From Cytophagales bacterium CG12_big_fil_rev_8_21_14_0_65_40_12 (GTDB lineage: Bacteria; Bacteroidota; Bacteroidia; Cytophagales; Cyclobacteriaceae), in assembly GCA_002786855.1 (NCBI GenBank), contig PCUU01000065.1:1-64000 (forward strand): a DNA stretch of 64,000 nucleotides, written 5' to 3'. Shown piece after piece: positions 28,215 to 40,800 of this stretch; position 1 is the stretch's first letter; every line of letters begins with the position of its first letter. Both the position numbers and the translations under genes were made by a program. Under the pieces are notes generated by a model that saw only the letters and a list, made by a program, of their open reading frames with translations, was not told where the DNA came from and searched no databases.

Positions 28215-28222
28215 CAAAGATA
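28215..28222 (-). promoter_or_regulatory. TAnnTTTG -7 element of the atp operon
   Basis: The minus strand reads TATCTTTG, an exact consensus match, with only CGCCC between it and the ATG of the first atp-operon gene. If used, transcription would start at or next to the ATG. A -33 TTG is not evident. Confidence 0.55.
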
Positions 28223-28267
28223 GGGGATTTAGTTTATTGGTAGATGGAGAAAATTTAACTATTGCTG

Positions 28268-28454
28268 GGCAAAGCCGAGCGACTAGTAGCCCCTGAGCCT
28301 AAAAACTTCCAATCGTGAAAAGATCTCTACGAGATGACTTGTAAAACGTAAATCATTGAAGTCACTCGTTGAAAACGAACGACTAAGGACAGTTGTGGTT
28401 TACGAACAGTCGCTCGGCTTTGGCCGAGTGAAAGTCCGCTTTATCTTGCGGACT
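28268..28454. repeat. hairpin-rich intergenic repeat region (28210-28504)
   Basis: GGCAAAGCCGAGCGACT at 28268-28284 is repeated in inverted form at 28408-28425 (one base inserted). The second copy is part of a hairpin CTCGGC-TTTG-GCCGAG (28413-28428), followed by AGTCCGC/GCGGACT (28433-28454). The same 17 bases recur at 43294-43310. The 295-base gap between the S8 protease and the atp operon has no coding ORF. The stem-loops probably end the protease transcript and belong to a dispersed palindromic repeat family. Confidence 0.55.
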
Positions 28455-28504
28455 CTTTCGGTTTCGTTTTTCAAACTCGACCTCAGAGTGACGATGATAT
28501 TAAA

Positions 28505-30136
28505 TCAACCCTTCCCTTTGATTGACATTGATTGGGCCAATTTCACTGCTTCGTAGGCATTGATGATTCCGCCTGATTTAGAAAGCTTGGTAAAATTTAC
28601 ATTTTGATCGATGCTGCCTGGCTGCGTTACTTTCAAACCATCCAATCTTCGGACAGAACGCATCATGATATCTTTCACCTGTTCAGCATTCAATTCTGGA
28701 AAATACGAAAACAGCATGGCGGCAACCCCTGCAGTGACCGGAGATGCCATACTCGTTCCTTGGGCATCTTGATAATCATTGCCAGGGGCAGTTGAATAAA
28801 TGGCCACACCTGGTGCAAAAAGATCTACCGTTTTATCACCATAATTGGTGAAGCTTCCAATATAATCACCTTCTTTTCCCCAAGACGATGCTCCAACTTC
28901 GATCCAGTTGGCCCAATCTCCTTGTTTACCAAAGCCATCATTCGGAAAATTAGGTACTTCGTCATTATCTGAGCTGCCATTGCCAGCGGCATGTACCAAA
29001 AGCACCCCTTTAGAGGCGGCATATTCTATAGCCGATCTAACATAGTCTATATTTGGGGAATAAGCCTTTCCAAAACTCATGTTGATGACTTGAGCGCCAT
29101 TGTCTACAGCATAACGAATAGCATTAGCTACATCTTTGTCATGCTCATCGCCATCGGGAACGGCCCTTAAGGCCATAATGCTCACATTGTTGGCTACTCC
29201 ATCGGTGCCAATGCCATTGCCTCTTTTGGCCGCAATAATTCCAGCCACGTGGGTGCCATGAAAGTTATCTGTGTTTTTACCGATCACATCATTGTTGCCA
29301 TAGCCCTTTTCGTCTAAAATTTCAGGATTATCGCCTACAATTTCACGTGCATCCCAATCCAGACTATAGGAGAATTTAGCATCGCCCTCCAATTGTTCTA
29401 CATCCAAATTGATGAGTTTAGAGATGCTGTCTAAGCTAATATCATCCGCCACTGCATCAAAAATCTGTAGCATATAACTTTTGCCCATGTCAATGATGGC
29501 GTCTTTTGATTCCAGTTCCTTCAGTTTTTCCATAGTAACCTCATCAGTATCAAGGTAGGCTTCGAAAAGCTTATTGAAACGTTCAATTTGATGTCCAATG
29601 CCAGCGTATTGATTGTATTCGCCTTGCGCTTTGGTATACGCTTCTTCAAATTGTATTTTCACTTTTTCCCAAGTCGCAAACTCGATTCGATCTTTCTTAT
29701 CAATGTCTTTTACAGTTTTGCCTTCGTATTTAGGTCGAAGCATTTTATACATTCTAGTTACCTCGTAGCTGTCTTTGTTGACATTTCTACCATCTTTTCC
29801 GCCTAAAAAATTCCATCCATGAATGTCATCGATGAAGCCGTTGTTATCATCGTCAATCCCATTGTTTGGGATTTCATTAGGGTTGGTCCAAATGACGTCC
29901 TTAAGGTCTTCATGCTCGATATCGATACCCGAATCGATGACCGCGACAATCACTTTCTTGCCCTTTTTGTCTTTCAACAATTCCTTATAGGCCTTTTCTG
30001 TACTCACACCATTGACTTGATTTTCTACCGGATCGAGGTTAAACCAGTTTTTTGGTGGGGTTTTAATTGTATCATTCTGCGCGAAAACTAGGTTCGCTAA
30101 CAAGATCAACAGCGCTATTAGGTTATATTTTCTCAT
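28505..30136 (-). CDS. secreted S8 subtilisin-like serine protease
   Basis: A 543-residue protease. The ATG at 30136 is chosen over an upstream TTG because it starts a clean signal peptide (cleavage after LVFAQ). The catalytic triad is complete: Asp68 (VIDSGID), His293 (HGTHVAG) and Ser462 (GTSMASP). The spacing between Asp and His is about 225 residues, far above the usual subtilisin spacing, because of a largely helical insertion around residues 120-270. No T9SS C-terminal domain is present, so it is likely periplasmic. It is the last gene of the run that starts with the SSS symporter; its connection to sugar metabolism is unclear. Confidence 0.9.
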   Translation of the reverse strand: MRKYNLIALLILLANLVFAQNDTIKTPPKNWFNLDPVENQVNGVSTEKAYKELLKDKKGKKVIVAVIDSGIDIEHEDLKDVIWTNPNEIPNNGIDDDNNGFIDDIHGWNFLGGKDGRNVNKDSYEVTRMYKMLRPKYEGKTVKDIDKKDRIEFATWEKVKIQFEEAYTKAQGEYNQYAGIGHQIERFNKLFEAYLDTDEVTMEKLKELESKDAIIDMGKSYMLQIFDAVADDISLDSISKLINLDVEQLEGDAKFSYSLDWDAREIVGDNPEILDEKGYGNNDVIGKNTDNFHGTHVAGIIAAKRGNGIGTDGVANNVSIMALRAVPDGDEHDKDVANAIRYAVDNGAQVINMSFGKAYSPNIDYVRSAIEYAASKGVLLVHAAGNGSSDNDEVPNFPNDGFGKQGDWANWIEVGASSWGKEGDYIGSFTNYGDKTVDLFAPGVAIYSTAPGNDYQDAQGTSMASPVTAGVAAMLFSYFPELNAEQVKDIMMRSVRRLDGLKVTQPGSIDQNVNFTKLSKSGGIINAYEAVKLAQSMSIKGKG

Positions 30137-30160
30137 AATGAATTTTCTTTTCAAATAAGT

Positions 30161-30649
30161 TTAGAAGGACTCGAAGCGACCCGTTTCAGGATTTTTTCTT
30201 GCATGGGCTGGATCAAGTATAATTCCGTTCATGGCAATAAACGTACCTTCGGCCTTGGTATTGAGTGCGCCAATGGCGGTGCCCAAATTGAAGTCGGCAT
30301 CCGAATTGGCAAATCTTTCAGGTCGATACGAGGCCGTAAGGATGATGGTTTTGTTTTTTATGTTGCCAATGGCTTTGGCTGTTTCAACCAGCGTATCGGA
30401 GCCATGGGTTATGATAATTTTACTAAAGTCTGACCTTTGGCAATATGCCTTGATCTCGTTCCTGTCTTCGTCCGTCAAATCCAAACTGTCCTTTTTGAAT
30501 AAGGAAACCACTTTGTATTCGAAGGCCAATTCTGCCCTTGCCAAAATCCGTTCTGCTGCGGGTTGATCTATTTCGAAAGCATAGCCATTGTTCCTTTTAG
30601 GATAGTCTTTGTCAATTGTGCCGCCAGTTTGAATAAAAAGTACTTTCAT
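30161..30649 (-). CDS. short asparaginase-domain protein
   Basis: A 162-residue protein matching only the N-terminal domain of L-asparaginases. The conserved threonine motif TGGTID lies at the start and the second-site motif THGSDTLVETA is present; the C-terminal domain of full enzymes (about 330 residues) is absent. Stand-alone short forms are common and usually annotated as asparaginase domain-containing; activity is unproven. The ATG at 30649 (MKVLFIQTGGT) is preferred over the upstream start that overlaps the glucosidase gene. It has 35 bases to the glucosidase stop and 24 to the protease start. Confidence 0.8.
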   Translation of the reverse strand: MKVLFIQTGGTIDKDYPKRNNGYAFEIDQPAAERILARAELAFEYKVVSLFKKDSLDLTDEDRNEIKAYCQRSDFSKIIITHGSDTLVETAKAIGNIKNKTIILTASYRPERFANSDADFNLGTAIGALNTKAEGTFIAMNGIILDPAHARKNPETGRFESF

Positions 30650-30684
30650 AAAAAAGTTGAAATGAATTTTTTCGCAATGAAGCA

Positions 30685-32337
30685 TTAATCATGCACCCTG
30701 AAAACTTTAGCTTCCCAAGGCCTCATTAAAAAGTCCTCTGTTGCATCACCGTAATTATAAATGAGCAATTCCAAGCCCGTAATAATTGCATTGAAATCAA
30801 CCGTTTGATCAGAGAAATTAAGCACCACCAGAAACTCATGGGTTTCGTCCCATCTGCGGTAAGCATAAATCTGTTCGTGCCTATTCTCAATAGATTCATA
30901 ATCGCCATAAACCAAGGTTGAATTCTCTTTTCTGAATTGAATCACTTTTCTATAAAAATTCAGAATGGAATATTTTCCCCTCTCAGCGTCCTCCACATTG
31001 ATGAATTCATAATTTGGGTTGGCTTGAATCCAAGGCTCCGCCTCAGAAAACCCAGCGTTTGCAGTCTTATTCCATTGCATTGGCGTTCGGGCATTATCGC
31101 GTCCCATTTTATGCACATTGTGCAAATGATCTTGTGGGTTTTTGCCTTGGCTTTCTAAGCTTTTGAAATAATTGAGCGTTTCAATGTCTCTGTAATATTC
31201 TGGCGAAGGAAAAGCCACATTGGTCATTCCGATTTCATCTCCTTGGTAGACATAAGGCGTGCCTCGCATGGTCATCAAGAGCGTTGCCAACAACTTGGCT
31301 GATTGATCATGGTATTTGTCATCATTCGCGTAGCGCGAAACCATTCTTGGAAAGTCGTGATTATCCAAGAAAATGCTTCCCCAACCTTTCCCTTTTAGTT
31401 TTTCGTCCCAACGATTGAAAATGTTTTTGAATTCAACCAAAGAATAAGGCTGTGGATCGAATTTGCCGCCAGGCCCCATATCTAGGAACATATGATCGAA
31501 GTGAAAAACCATGTTGAGCTCAGCTCGATCTTCACCTACATAGTCAAGGCCATGATCTAGCGTAATTCCTGGACCTTCACCCACCGTCATGATGTCGTAT
31601 TTACTGAGTACTTCTGTATTTAATTCTTTTAGAAATTCATGGATTCGTGGCCCATTGGCATATTGCTCTTGAATCACCTCTTCGAACACGTTCGAAACCA
31701 TATCGCTGTATTCTGGCCCTTTAGAAATGAGTGAAATCACATCCATTCTAAAACCATCAATTCCTTTATCGAACCAAAATTTGACTACATCCCGAACTTC
31801 TTTTCTCACCTTCGGATTTTCCCAATTGAGATCGGGCTGTTTGGTGGTGAAAAGATGGAGATAATACTCCTCGGTAGTTGCATCATATTGCCAGGCGCTT
31901 CCTCCAAAAAATGCTTCCCAGTCATTAGGTGGCCCATTATTCTTACCTGACTTCCAGATATAATAATCTCTGTATGGGTTGTCTTTTGATTTCCTTGATT
32001 CCTCAAACCATTCATGCTCATCTGAAGAATGATTGACTACCAAGTCCATCAAAAGTTTCATTCCGCGTTGGTGAATTCCTGCTAAGAGCTCGTCAAAATC
32101 AGCCATAGTACCGAATTCATCCATGATATCTCGATAATCCGAAATATCATAACCGTTGTCGTCATTCGGTGATTTATAAACAGGACAAAGCCAAATGACA
32201 TCAACACCCAAGGACTTTATATAGTCCAACTTTTGAATGATGCCCTGGAGGTCTCCAACACCGTCATTGTTCGAGTCCTTAAAACTTCGTGGGTAGATTT
32301 GATAAACTACCGCTTCTTTCCACCAGGTTTTTGTCAT
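30685..32337 (-). CDS. GH13 alpha-glucosidase
   Basis: A 550-residue cytoplasmic (alpha/beta)8-barrel enzyme of the oligo-1,6-glucosidase / alpha-glucosidase group. Family regions are visible: DLVVNHSSD, the nucleophile Asp in GFRMDV, the acid/base Glu in TVGEG and the stabiliser Asp in FLDNHDFPR. No signal peptide is present, so its substrate must be imported. It would release glucose from small alpha-glucosides. Substrate could be trehalose-related, isomaltose, sucrose or an alpha-glucosyl polyol; the glpK/glpD neighbours favour the last. One base separates it from the amylosucrase-like gene. Confidence 0.9.
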   Translation of the reverse strand: MTKTWWKEAVVYQIYPRSFKDSNNDGVGDLQGIIQKLDYIKSLGVDVIWLCPVYKSPNDDNGYDISDYRDIMDEFGTMADFDELLAGIHQRGMKLLMDLVVNHSSDEHEWFEESRKSKDNPYRDYYIWKSGKNNGPPNDWEAFFGGSAWQYDATTEEYYLHLFTTKQPDLNWENPKVRKEVRDVVKFWFDKGIDGFRMDVISLISKGPEYSDMVSNVFEEVIQEQYANGPRIHEFLKELNTEVLSKYDIMTVGEGPGITLDHGLDYVGEDRAELNMVFHFDHMFLDMGPGGKFDPQPYSLVEFKNIFNRWDEKLKGKGWGSIFLDNHDFPRMVSRYANDDKYHDQSAKLLATLLMTMRGTPYVYQGDEIGMTNVAFPSPEYYRDIETLNYFKSLESQGKNPQDHLHNVHKMGRDNARTPMQWNKTANAGFSEAEPWIQANPNYEFINVEDAERGKYSILNFYRKVIQFRKENSTLVYGDYESIENRHEQIYAYRRWDETHEFLVVLNFSDQTVDFNAIITGLELLIYNYGDATEDFLMRPWEAKVFRVHD

Positions 32338-32338
32338 G

Positions 32339-34288
32339 CTAAATTTCGTTTGTGAGCCAATAGAATTGGTAAGGTTTAAGTCGTAATCGGCCGTCCGTAA
32401 TCGGCACTTTTTTACCAGTAATTTTATCGATCAATCTACCGTGTTGCATTCCGGTTTGCGGGAAAAGTACATGAGCATACACTTCTTGATCGGTATCTTT
32501 AAAGTTAGCGATCACTAAAGTTGATTTATATCCTTTGAATCTTAAGAAAGCGAGGGTTTCATCATTTCCAGTTTCTACGAGCCTAATGTTATTGTCATCT
32601 TCAAATTCTGGTGAATCCTTCCGTACCGCAATCATTTTTTGCAGGGTCGAAAAGAGTTCATGTTCCACAGTGCCCTTTTTCTTTCTCAATGCTACTTTCT
32701 CCCAATTGATGATCGGTCGGTGCATCCAGCGGTTATCATCCATTTTCGTTGGATCAAGCGTAAAACTATAATCGTTGAGCGTTCCAATTTCATCACCATA
32801 ATAGATCATCGGAATTCCACCATAAGCCAAAATGAGTCCGTGCAACATGTTGATCCGGTCGATGGCCCTCCGCTTTGCCAATTCATTATGCTCTTCCAAA
32901 GCGACTTCTAAGCCACTTAAAGAAGCTAAGGAACCCGAAACACGTGCATCTTCATTGATTGGGTTATACATAAAAGGCAAGCCCTTGGCGAAGGAACCTT
33001 CGAATTTTCCAGTTAAAAACTGGGTAATAAATTTTCTATGTAGAAAAGGGTTGAAGCCTGCCTCGGCAATATGGTTGTCGCCAAAACCTAGCCCAATGTC
33101 GTCATGACAACGGATGTAATTGATCCAAGTCGTGCCTTTGGGTTTATCAGGAAAATCACGAAGGCCTGCTTTTAAAATTTTCGCACTTCGGGTACTGATT
33201 GAGTTCCAAAGTAGCGCCATCAAAGTAGCATTATAGGCTATATCATGCTCGTTACTCCATATTTCAGATTCACCAAAATACTTTACAATTTCCTCAGGAG
33301 CCACAATCGCTTCGGCCAAAAAGGCAACCCCAGGAGCGACCACCTGCGCACATTGCTTAATTAATTGATGGATGATGTGGGCTTGATCCAGATTTTGAGA
33401 AGAAGTGCCTAGTTGTTTCCAAACAAAGGCTACAGCATCCATTCTAAATACATCGACCCCAAGATTTGCCAAGAAAAGCACCACTTCGATCATTTCTGTG
33501 AGCACTTTTGGATTGGTATAATTCAAATCCCATTGGTAGGTATTGAAAACCGTCATTACCCATTTTTGCATTTCCTCACTGTAAGTGAAGTTCCCTGGTG
33601 CTGTTTCTGGGAAAACCTGAGGCATGGTTTGCTCAAAAATATCGGGAATTGTACGATCTGTAAACGTGTAGTAATAATCCTGAAATTCCTTTTCGCCAGC
33701 CTTGGCACGCTGCGCCCATTCGTGCTCGTCCGAAGTGTGATTGACGACTAAATCAATCATCAGCAACATGTCCTTTTTCTTGAGTGCCTTGACTACATTT
33801 TTAAAGTCTGTATTGGTTCCGAATTTAGGGTCTATGGTTCTGTAGTCACTGACCGCATAGCCGCCATCATTTTTCAATACTGGGCTTTTCAACACGGGCA
33901 TCATGTGAATGTAATTGATGCCTAGCTCTTCTAAATAGTCGAGTTTATCAGGAAAATGCTTTAAGTCTTTGTTGAAGCGATCGACATACAGCTGCATACC
34001 CGTCAACTTTTCGCTTCGGAACCAGCCTGTGTCTGTCTCTCGTGTCTCGTCTAATTTTCTGAGTGCAGCTGGCCTTTGCAAATAACTTTGCAAAAGACTT
34101 GATAGCAATCTTTGCAGATGCTCATCGACATTGGTTTTACTTCCATAAAGCTTTAAAAAACGGCTATAAATGCCTGGGAAAATGGCATGCAATCGCGCTT
34201 CGAACTCTGCTATATTTTTGGTACCCGCTTCTTTTCTAAGTTGCGGAAGAATTCCTTTTAGGAATTGATGGGCCTTCGGATTATACAT
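32339..34288 (-). CDS. GH13 amylosucrase-like glucoside hydrolase/transferase
   Basis: A 649-residue cytoplasmic enzyme with an amylosucrase/sucrose-hydrolase layout: an all-helical N-terminal domain (about 1-90), the catalytic barrel and a C-terminal beta domain. Catalytic residues are in VFRMDAVAF (nucleophile), FLAEAIVAP (acid/base) and IRCHDDIG (stabiliser). Amylosucrases act on sucrose, but this group is broad and includes hydrolases and glucosyl transferases of other alpha-glucosides. It sits between the alpha-glucosidase and glpD with 1-2 base gaps, so it clearly belongs to the same operon. Confidence 0.85.
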   Translation of the reverse strand: MYNPKAHQFLKGILPQLRKEAGTKNIAEFEARLHAIFPGIYSRFLKLYGSKTNVDEHLQRLLSSLLQSYLQRPAALRKLDETRETDTGWFRSEKLTGMQLYVDRFNKDLKHFPDKLDYLEELGINYIHMMPVLKSPVLKNDGGYAVSDYRTIDPKFGTNTDFKNVVKALKKKDMLLMIDLVVNHTSDEHEWAQRAKAGEKEFQDYYYTFTDRTIPDIFEQTMPQVFPETAPGNFTYSEEMQKWVMTVFNTYQWDLNYTNPKVLTEMIEVVLFLANLGVDVFRMDAVAFVWKQLGTSSQNLDQAHIIHQLIKQCAQVVAPGVAFLAEAIVAPEEIVKYFGESEIWSNEHDIAYNATLMALLWNSISTRSAKILKAGLRDFPDKPKGTTWINYIRCHDDIGLGFGDNHIAEAGFNPFLHRKFITQFLTGKFEGSFAKGLPFMYNPINEDARVSGSLASLSGLEVALEEHNELAKRRAIDRINMLHGLILAYGGIPMIYYGDEIGTLNDYSFTLDPTKMDDNRWMHRPIINWEKVALRKKKGTVEHELFSTLQKMIAVRKDSPEFEDDNNIRLVETGNDETLAFLRFKGYKSTLVIANFKDTDQEVYAHVLFPQTGMQHGRLIDKITGKKVPITDGRLRLKPYQFYWLTNEI

Positions 34289-34290
34289 GC

Positions 34291-35937
34291 TTATTCAAAA
34301 ACAGAAACTTCGCGAATTGCCTCCTCCATGGCTTCTTTTTCCATTTTGGTCTTTTCTTTGGACCAACCGAAGTAGGATTCGAAATCTTTTAAAATGAGGT
34401 CAAATGTATTTCTTACACTGTGAATGTCAAAATACAATCGGCCGGTTCTGCGAATGAAAAAATCCTTGAGCGAAAAGACCATTTCGTTTTCAATGCAATA
34501 TTTTAATTCGGATCGAATGAGACGATGCTCCGTAGACTTATCCTTGAATTCGGCCATTCCCGCAATGATTTTATCGGTAGCGATGCCGTAATTGCTTACT
34601 AAATAGAGCGCAAAATATTTTTCAAGGCCTATTGATTCAAGTTGGGCACGAATCTCTTTTCGATAAGCTTTCACTTCTTTGGCATCTGCAAATGCACCCG
34701 CATCCAAGTCAATATGTTCCGTTTTCGTATGAACGAATTCTAGGCCTTCTTCATCGTGAAGTCTTTTCATGAGTTTATCCAGTACCTTTTCGGCCATTTT
34801 ACGATAACCCGTAAGCTTACCACCAGCAATCGACAAAAGCCCTGTTTCAGATTCGAATATTTCGTCCTTGCGCGAAATTTCAGAAGCTGATTTTCCATCC
34901 TCATGGATCAAAGGACGAACCCCAGCCCAGCTTGATTCTACATCTTCTAGCTTCAGACCTAGTTTAGGGAAAGCATGGTTGGTGCCGTTCACTAGATATT
35001 CTACATCCTTCTTCTCCGTCAAGATTTTATCCTTGTCGCCAAAATAGTCGGTATCAGTTGTCCCGATATAGGTGATTCTTCCCCTAGGGATGGCAAAGAC
35101 CATTCGTTTATCAGGGAAGTCGAAATAGATGGCTTGGTTCAATGGAAATTTCTCGTGAGGCACCACAATGTGTACGCCCTTGGTCAGGTGCAAATGCTTG
35201 GCGGTCATGGAGTGATTCAAAGCCCTGAGCTCATCTACCCAAGGACCTGCTGCGCTAATGGTCGATTTGGCTTTGATTTCGACAGATTCACCAGAAATAA
35301 AATCGGTTCCCATAATGCCCGCCACTTTGCCTTCTTCATAAATGAACTCATCGGCTTGAAGGTAATTGATGCAATGAGCGCCATGCTCAGAAGCTGTTTT
35401 GATAATCTCTATGGTTAAGCGAGCGTCATCTGTTCTGTATTCAGCATAAATACCTCCACCTTCAATATTATCGGCACTAAGAAGTGGTTCTTTGGCCAAG
35501 GTTTTTTTAATGCTCAGCATTTTTCGTTGGTCTACCTTTTCAACCCCTGCCAAAACATCGTAGACCATAAGGCCAATGGAAGTCATGAGTTTGCCGAAAG
35601 TACCATCTTTGATCAAGGGAAGGAGCATTTTTTCGGAAGTCACGAGATTGGGAATAAGCTTGTGCACCGTTGCCCTTTCTCTGCCCACCTCGCGCACCAG
35701 CGCAATCTCAAATTGCTTGAGGTAGCGCAATCCGCCATGGATCAATTTGGTGGACTTACTGCTCGTACCTGACGCAAAATCGTTCTTTTCAATCAGCACA
35801 GTTTTTAATCCACGCGAGGCTGCGTCAAGCGCAATTCCTGCACCTGTTATGCCTCCTCCGATCACCAAAAGATCGTAAGTTGTAGAAGTAACGTTATTGA
35901 TAAGTTCTGCCCTTTTGAAGGACGATAGCAAAGCCAT
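34291..35937 (-). CDS. glpD: FAD-dependent glycerol-3-phosphate dehydrogenase
   Basis: A 548-residue membrane-associated flavoenzyme that oxidises glycerol 3-phosphate to DHAP and feeds electrons to quinone. The N-terminal FAD motif is VIGGGITGAGIALDAASRG, and the family signature SGTSSKSTKLIHGGLRYL and the IGTTDTDY segment follow. Length is normal. It lies 5 bases after glpK in the transcript. Confidence 0.96.
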   Translation of the reverse strand: MALLSSFKRAELINNVTSTTYDLLVIGGGITGAGIALDAASRGLKTVLIEKNDFASGTSSKSTKLIHGGLRYLKQFEIALVREVGRERATVHKLIPNLVTSEKMLLPLIKDGTFGKLMTSIGLMVYDVLAGVEKVDQRKMLSIKKTLAKEPLLSADNIEGGGIYAEYRTDDARLTIEIIKTASEHGAHCINYLQADEFIYEEGKVAGIMGTDFISGESVEIKAKSTISAAGPWVDELRALNHSMTAKHLHLTKGVHIVVPHEKFPLNQAIYFDFPDKRMVFAIPRGRITYIGTTDTDYFGDKDKILTEKKDVEYLVNGTNHAFPKLGLKLEDVESSWAGVRPLIHEDGKSASEISRKDEIFESETGLLSIAGGKLTGYRKMAEKVLDKLMKRLHDEEGLEFVHTKTEHIDLDAGAFADAKEVKAYRKEIRAQLESIGLEKYFALYLVSNYGIATDKIIAGMAEFKDKSTEHRLIRSELKYCIENEMVFSLKDFFIRRTGRLYFDIHSVRNTFDLILKDFESYFGWSKEKTKMEKEAMEEAIREVSVFE

Positions 35938-35942
35938 AGTAT

Positions 35943-39136
<3,194 letters not shown>

Positions 39137-39254
39137 ATTTGTTCAGTTAAGGTTGGTGTGAAGGGCATAAGTTGATAGCATTTGATCTAACCTTGAGGAT
39201 TAGACAAAGGAATCCACTCATACTTCAGCGCGTTTCATACAATCGATTGTCAGA

Positions 39255-39268
39255 AGTCCAATTGGACT
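39255..39268. promoter_or_regulatory. perfect 14-bp palindrome upstream of the SSS-glp operon
   Basis: AGTCCAATTGGACT is a perfect palindrome about 120 bases before the symporter ATG. A second dyad, ACAGAC/GTCTGT (39274-39279 and 39295-39300), lies beside it. Both are candidate regulator-binding sites. The rest of the 470-base gap 39137-39606 holds the 32-bp repeat and no coding ORF. Confidence 0.35.
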
Positions 39269-39304
39269 CACCGACAGACCTATAATAATAAGAAGTCTGT
39301 AGCG

Positions 39305-39336
39305 GAAATCATAGTTTTTGATAGGCTGATGTATGC
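39305..39336. repeat. 32-bp direct repeat, left copy
   Basis: The sequence from GAAATCATAG to TGATGTATGC is identical to 43186-43217 in the same orientation. The two copies bracket the beta-propeller/DUF4221/micro-peptide genes. Confidence 0.85.
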
Positions 39337-39606
39337 TTCGGCACCATGGAAATCTCTGTCTTTAGTTGAAGTAATAAAGCTTTGAGCAATTGAATCGGAA
39401 CAAACTCGGCCTCCTTCGTTGAAGTAATTGACATTTAATTTCACACAAAAAAGGCATGTCTTTCGAGCCTTTGGTACTATTGATCAATTATTTACTAATA
39501 AATTCCTGCTCAGAATTACTCTTATAAAACGGAGTTCTTATTGAATCTTTGCCATCTATTAAAATTGAAAACTAAATAAGGAATTCAACTGACTAGCAGT
39601 GAGTTA

Positions 39607-40800
39607 CTATTTCCATTCAGCACTGTTTTTAAAAGTAAGCCAGAGCAGTGCTGCATTTTTATTTGTAGAAATGACTGTGTTCTTCGATTTGAATGAGAAC
39701 TTACCTTCTGGTAAGGCATCAACAAATCCTTTGATTTTATCTGATTCAATTGTAAACACCAAACTATCCCCAATCCATTTTAATGGTACAAAGGATCTGT
39801 TTTCTAAAATTCCTTGATTGGACGACAATTTTTGATACTTACCGTTTCTTCTGTCAATCAATATAGAATGAAAGCCACCATATTGTTCAAATCTCAGAAA
39901 AATATAATTTTCTCCTACAGTATTCTTCATCTTAACTATTTTTTCACCGCTAGATTCTAGCTGCTTTGCCAGTGCTTTGTTACTGTAATATTCTTCTTTA
40001 TCCCAAACCCAGTCTTCACCTAAATCAATGGTAAATAAAGCATCGAAACTATGAGAAACCTCATTCCATTTAAACATTGTCTTGTTCAAAGGGTCTTGAT
40101 AAAGTATAGTTTCGCCATAGGGAACGAAGTTATTTGGCTGCCAACTTGTTCTGAAGGGCTCAGGGATTTTATAGGGTAATAAGCCAAACTGATATTCCAA
40201 ATCACTGTTCAACACAACAACACTCACAGAATCTTCTCCATTGTAAAGCCTGTCACTTGTGTCGAAAAAGAGTTGATCATTAAATGAATACATACCTGTA
40301 GTAGGATAGCCAATCGGTAAAGTTTTAACGAATTCTGCGTATGAGTTATAGTAGTTGATTCTTCTATTTGTCGCATCATAGACGGCAATATTCTGCCTAT
40401 CTAACCAGAAATACCATAGTGCATAGTAGTTTTCATCGGATTCCCCCATTCTTTTAAAGTTTCTGATCAAGTTACCTTGTGGATCGAAAAGGTGAATATT
40501 GCCAAAACCAAAGGGCGACACTACTATATTACCATTCCAGACATCAAAAAAAAGAATATGAGGAAGGTCAGTATCCTCAGTGTCTTGAAACAGGAATAGT
40601 TCCGCATTGCCAATTATCTCATTAATGGGTTGAACTTCACTATGTCCATCTATTTTATAGACCGTTTGTGATTCCTGCACTGACCACACACTGGGTGATG
40701 CCGTCCTTCTGGTATTACAAGATACTGACAGAATTAACATTAACCCGCATAAGGAGAAGCCGTAGTTGAGTTGAGTGATAAATTGTCTATTTTTATTCAT
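39607..40800 (-). CDS. 6-bladed beta-propeller lipoprotein
   Basis: A 397-residue lipoprotein (lipobox SVSC, Cys28). The body is made of repeating short strands with aromatic and acidic turns (IHLFDPQGNLIRNFKR, IAVYDATNRRINYY), which is the pattern of Bacteroidota 6-bladed propeller lipoproteins of the BF3164/TolB-like type. No catalytic motif is visible; a binding role at the cell envelope is likely. Its start overlaps the CxxC lipoprotein gene by eight bases. It is the last gene of the micro-peptide operon. Confidence 0.78.
   Translation of the reverse strand: MNKNRQFITQLNYGFSLCGLMLILSVSCNTRRTASPSVWSVQESQTVYKIDGHSEVQPINEIIGNAELFLFQDTEDTDLPHILFFDVWNGNIVVSPFGFGNIHLFDPQGNLIRNFKRMGESDENYYALWYFWLDRQNIAVYDATNRRINYYNSYAEFVKTLPIGYPTTGMYSFNDQLFFDTSDRLYNGEDSVSVVVLNSDLEYQFGLLPYKIPEPFRTSWQPNNFVPYGETILYQDPLNKTMFKWNEVSHSFDALFTIDLGEDWVWDKEEYYSNKALAKQLESSGEKIVKMKNTVGENYIFLRFEQYGGFHSILIDRRNGKYQKLSSNQGILENRSFVPLKWIGDSLVFTIESDKIKGFVDALPEGKFSFKSKNTVISTNKNAALLWLTFKNSAEWK

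Noticed and set aside
28356-28556. 66-residue + strand ORF before the atp operon
   Set aside because: It crosses the stem-loops and enters the S8 protease gene on the other strand; no protein-like features.
30137-30154. TTG-started extension of the S8 protease
   Set aside because: The ATG at 30136 gives a normal signal peptide; the extension adds only KRKFI-type residues.
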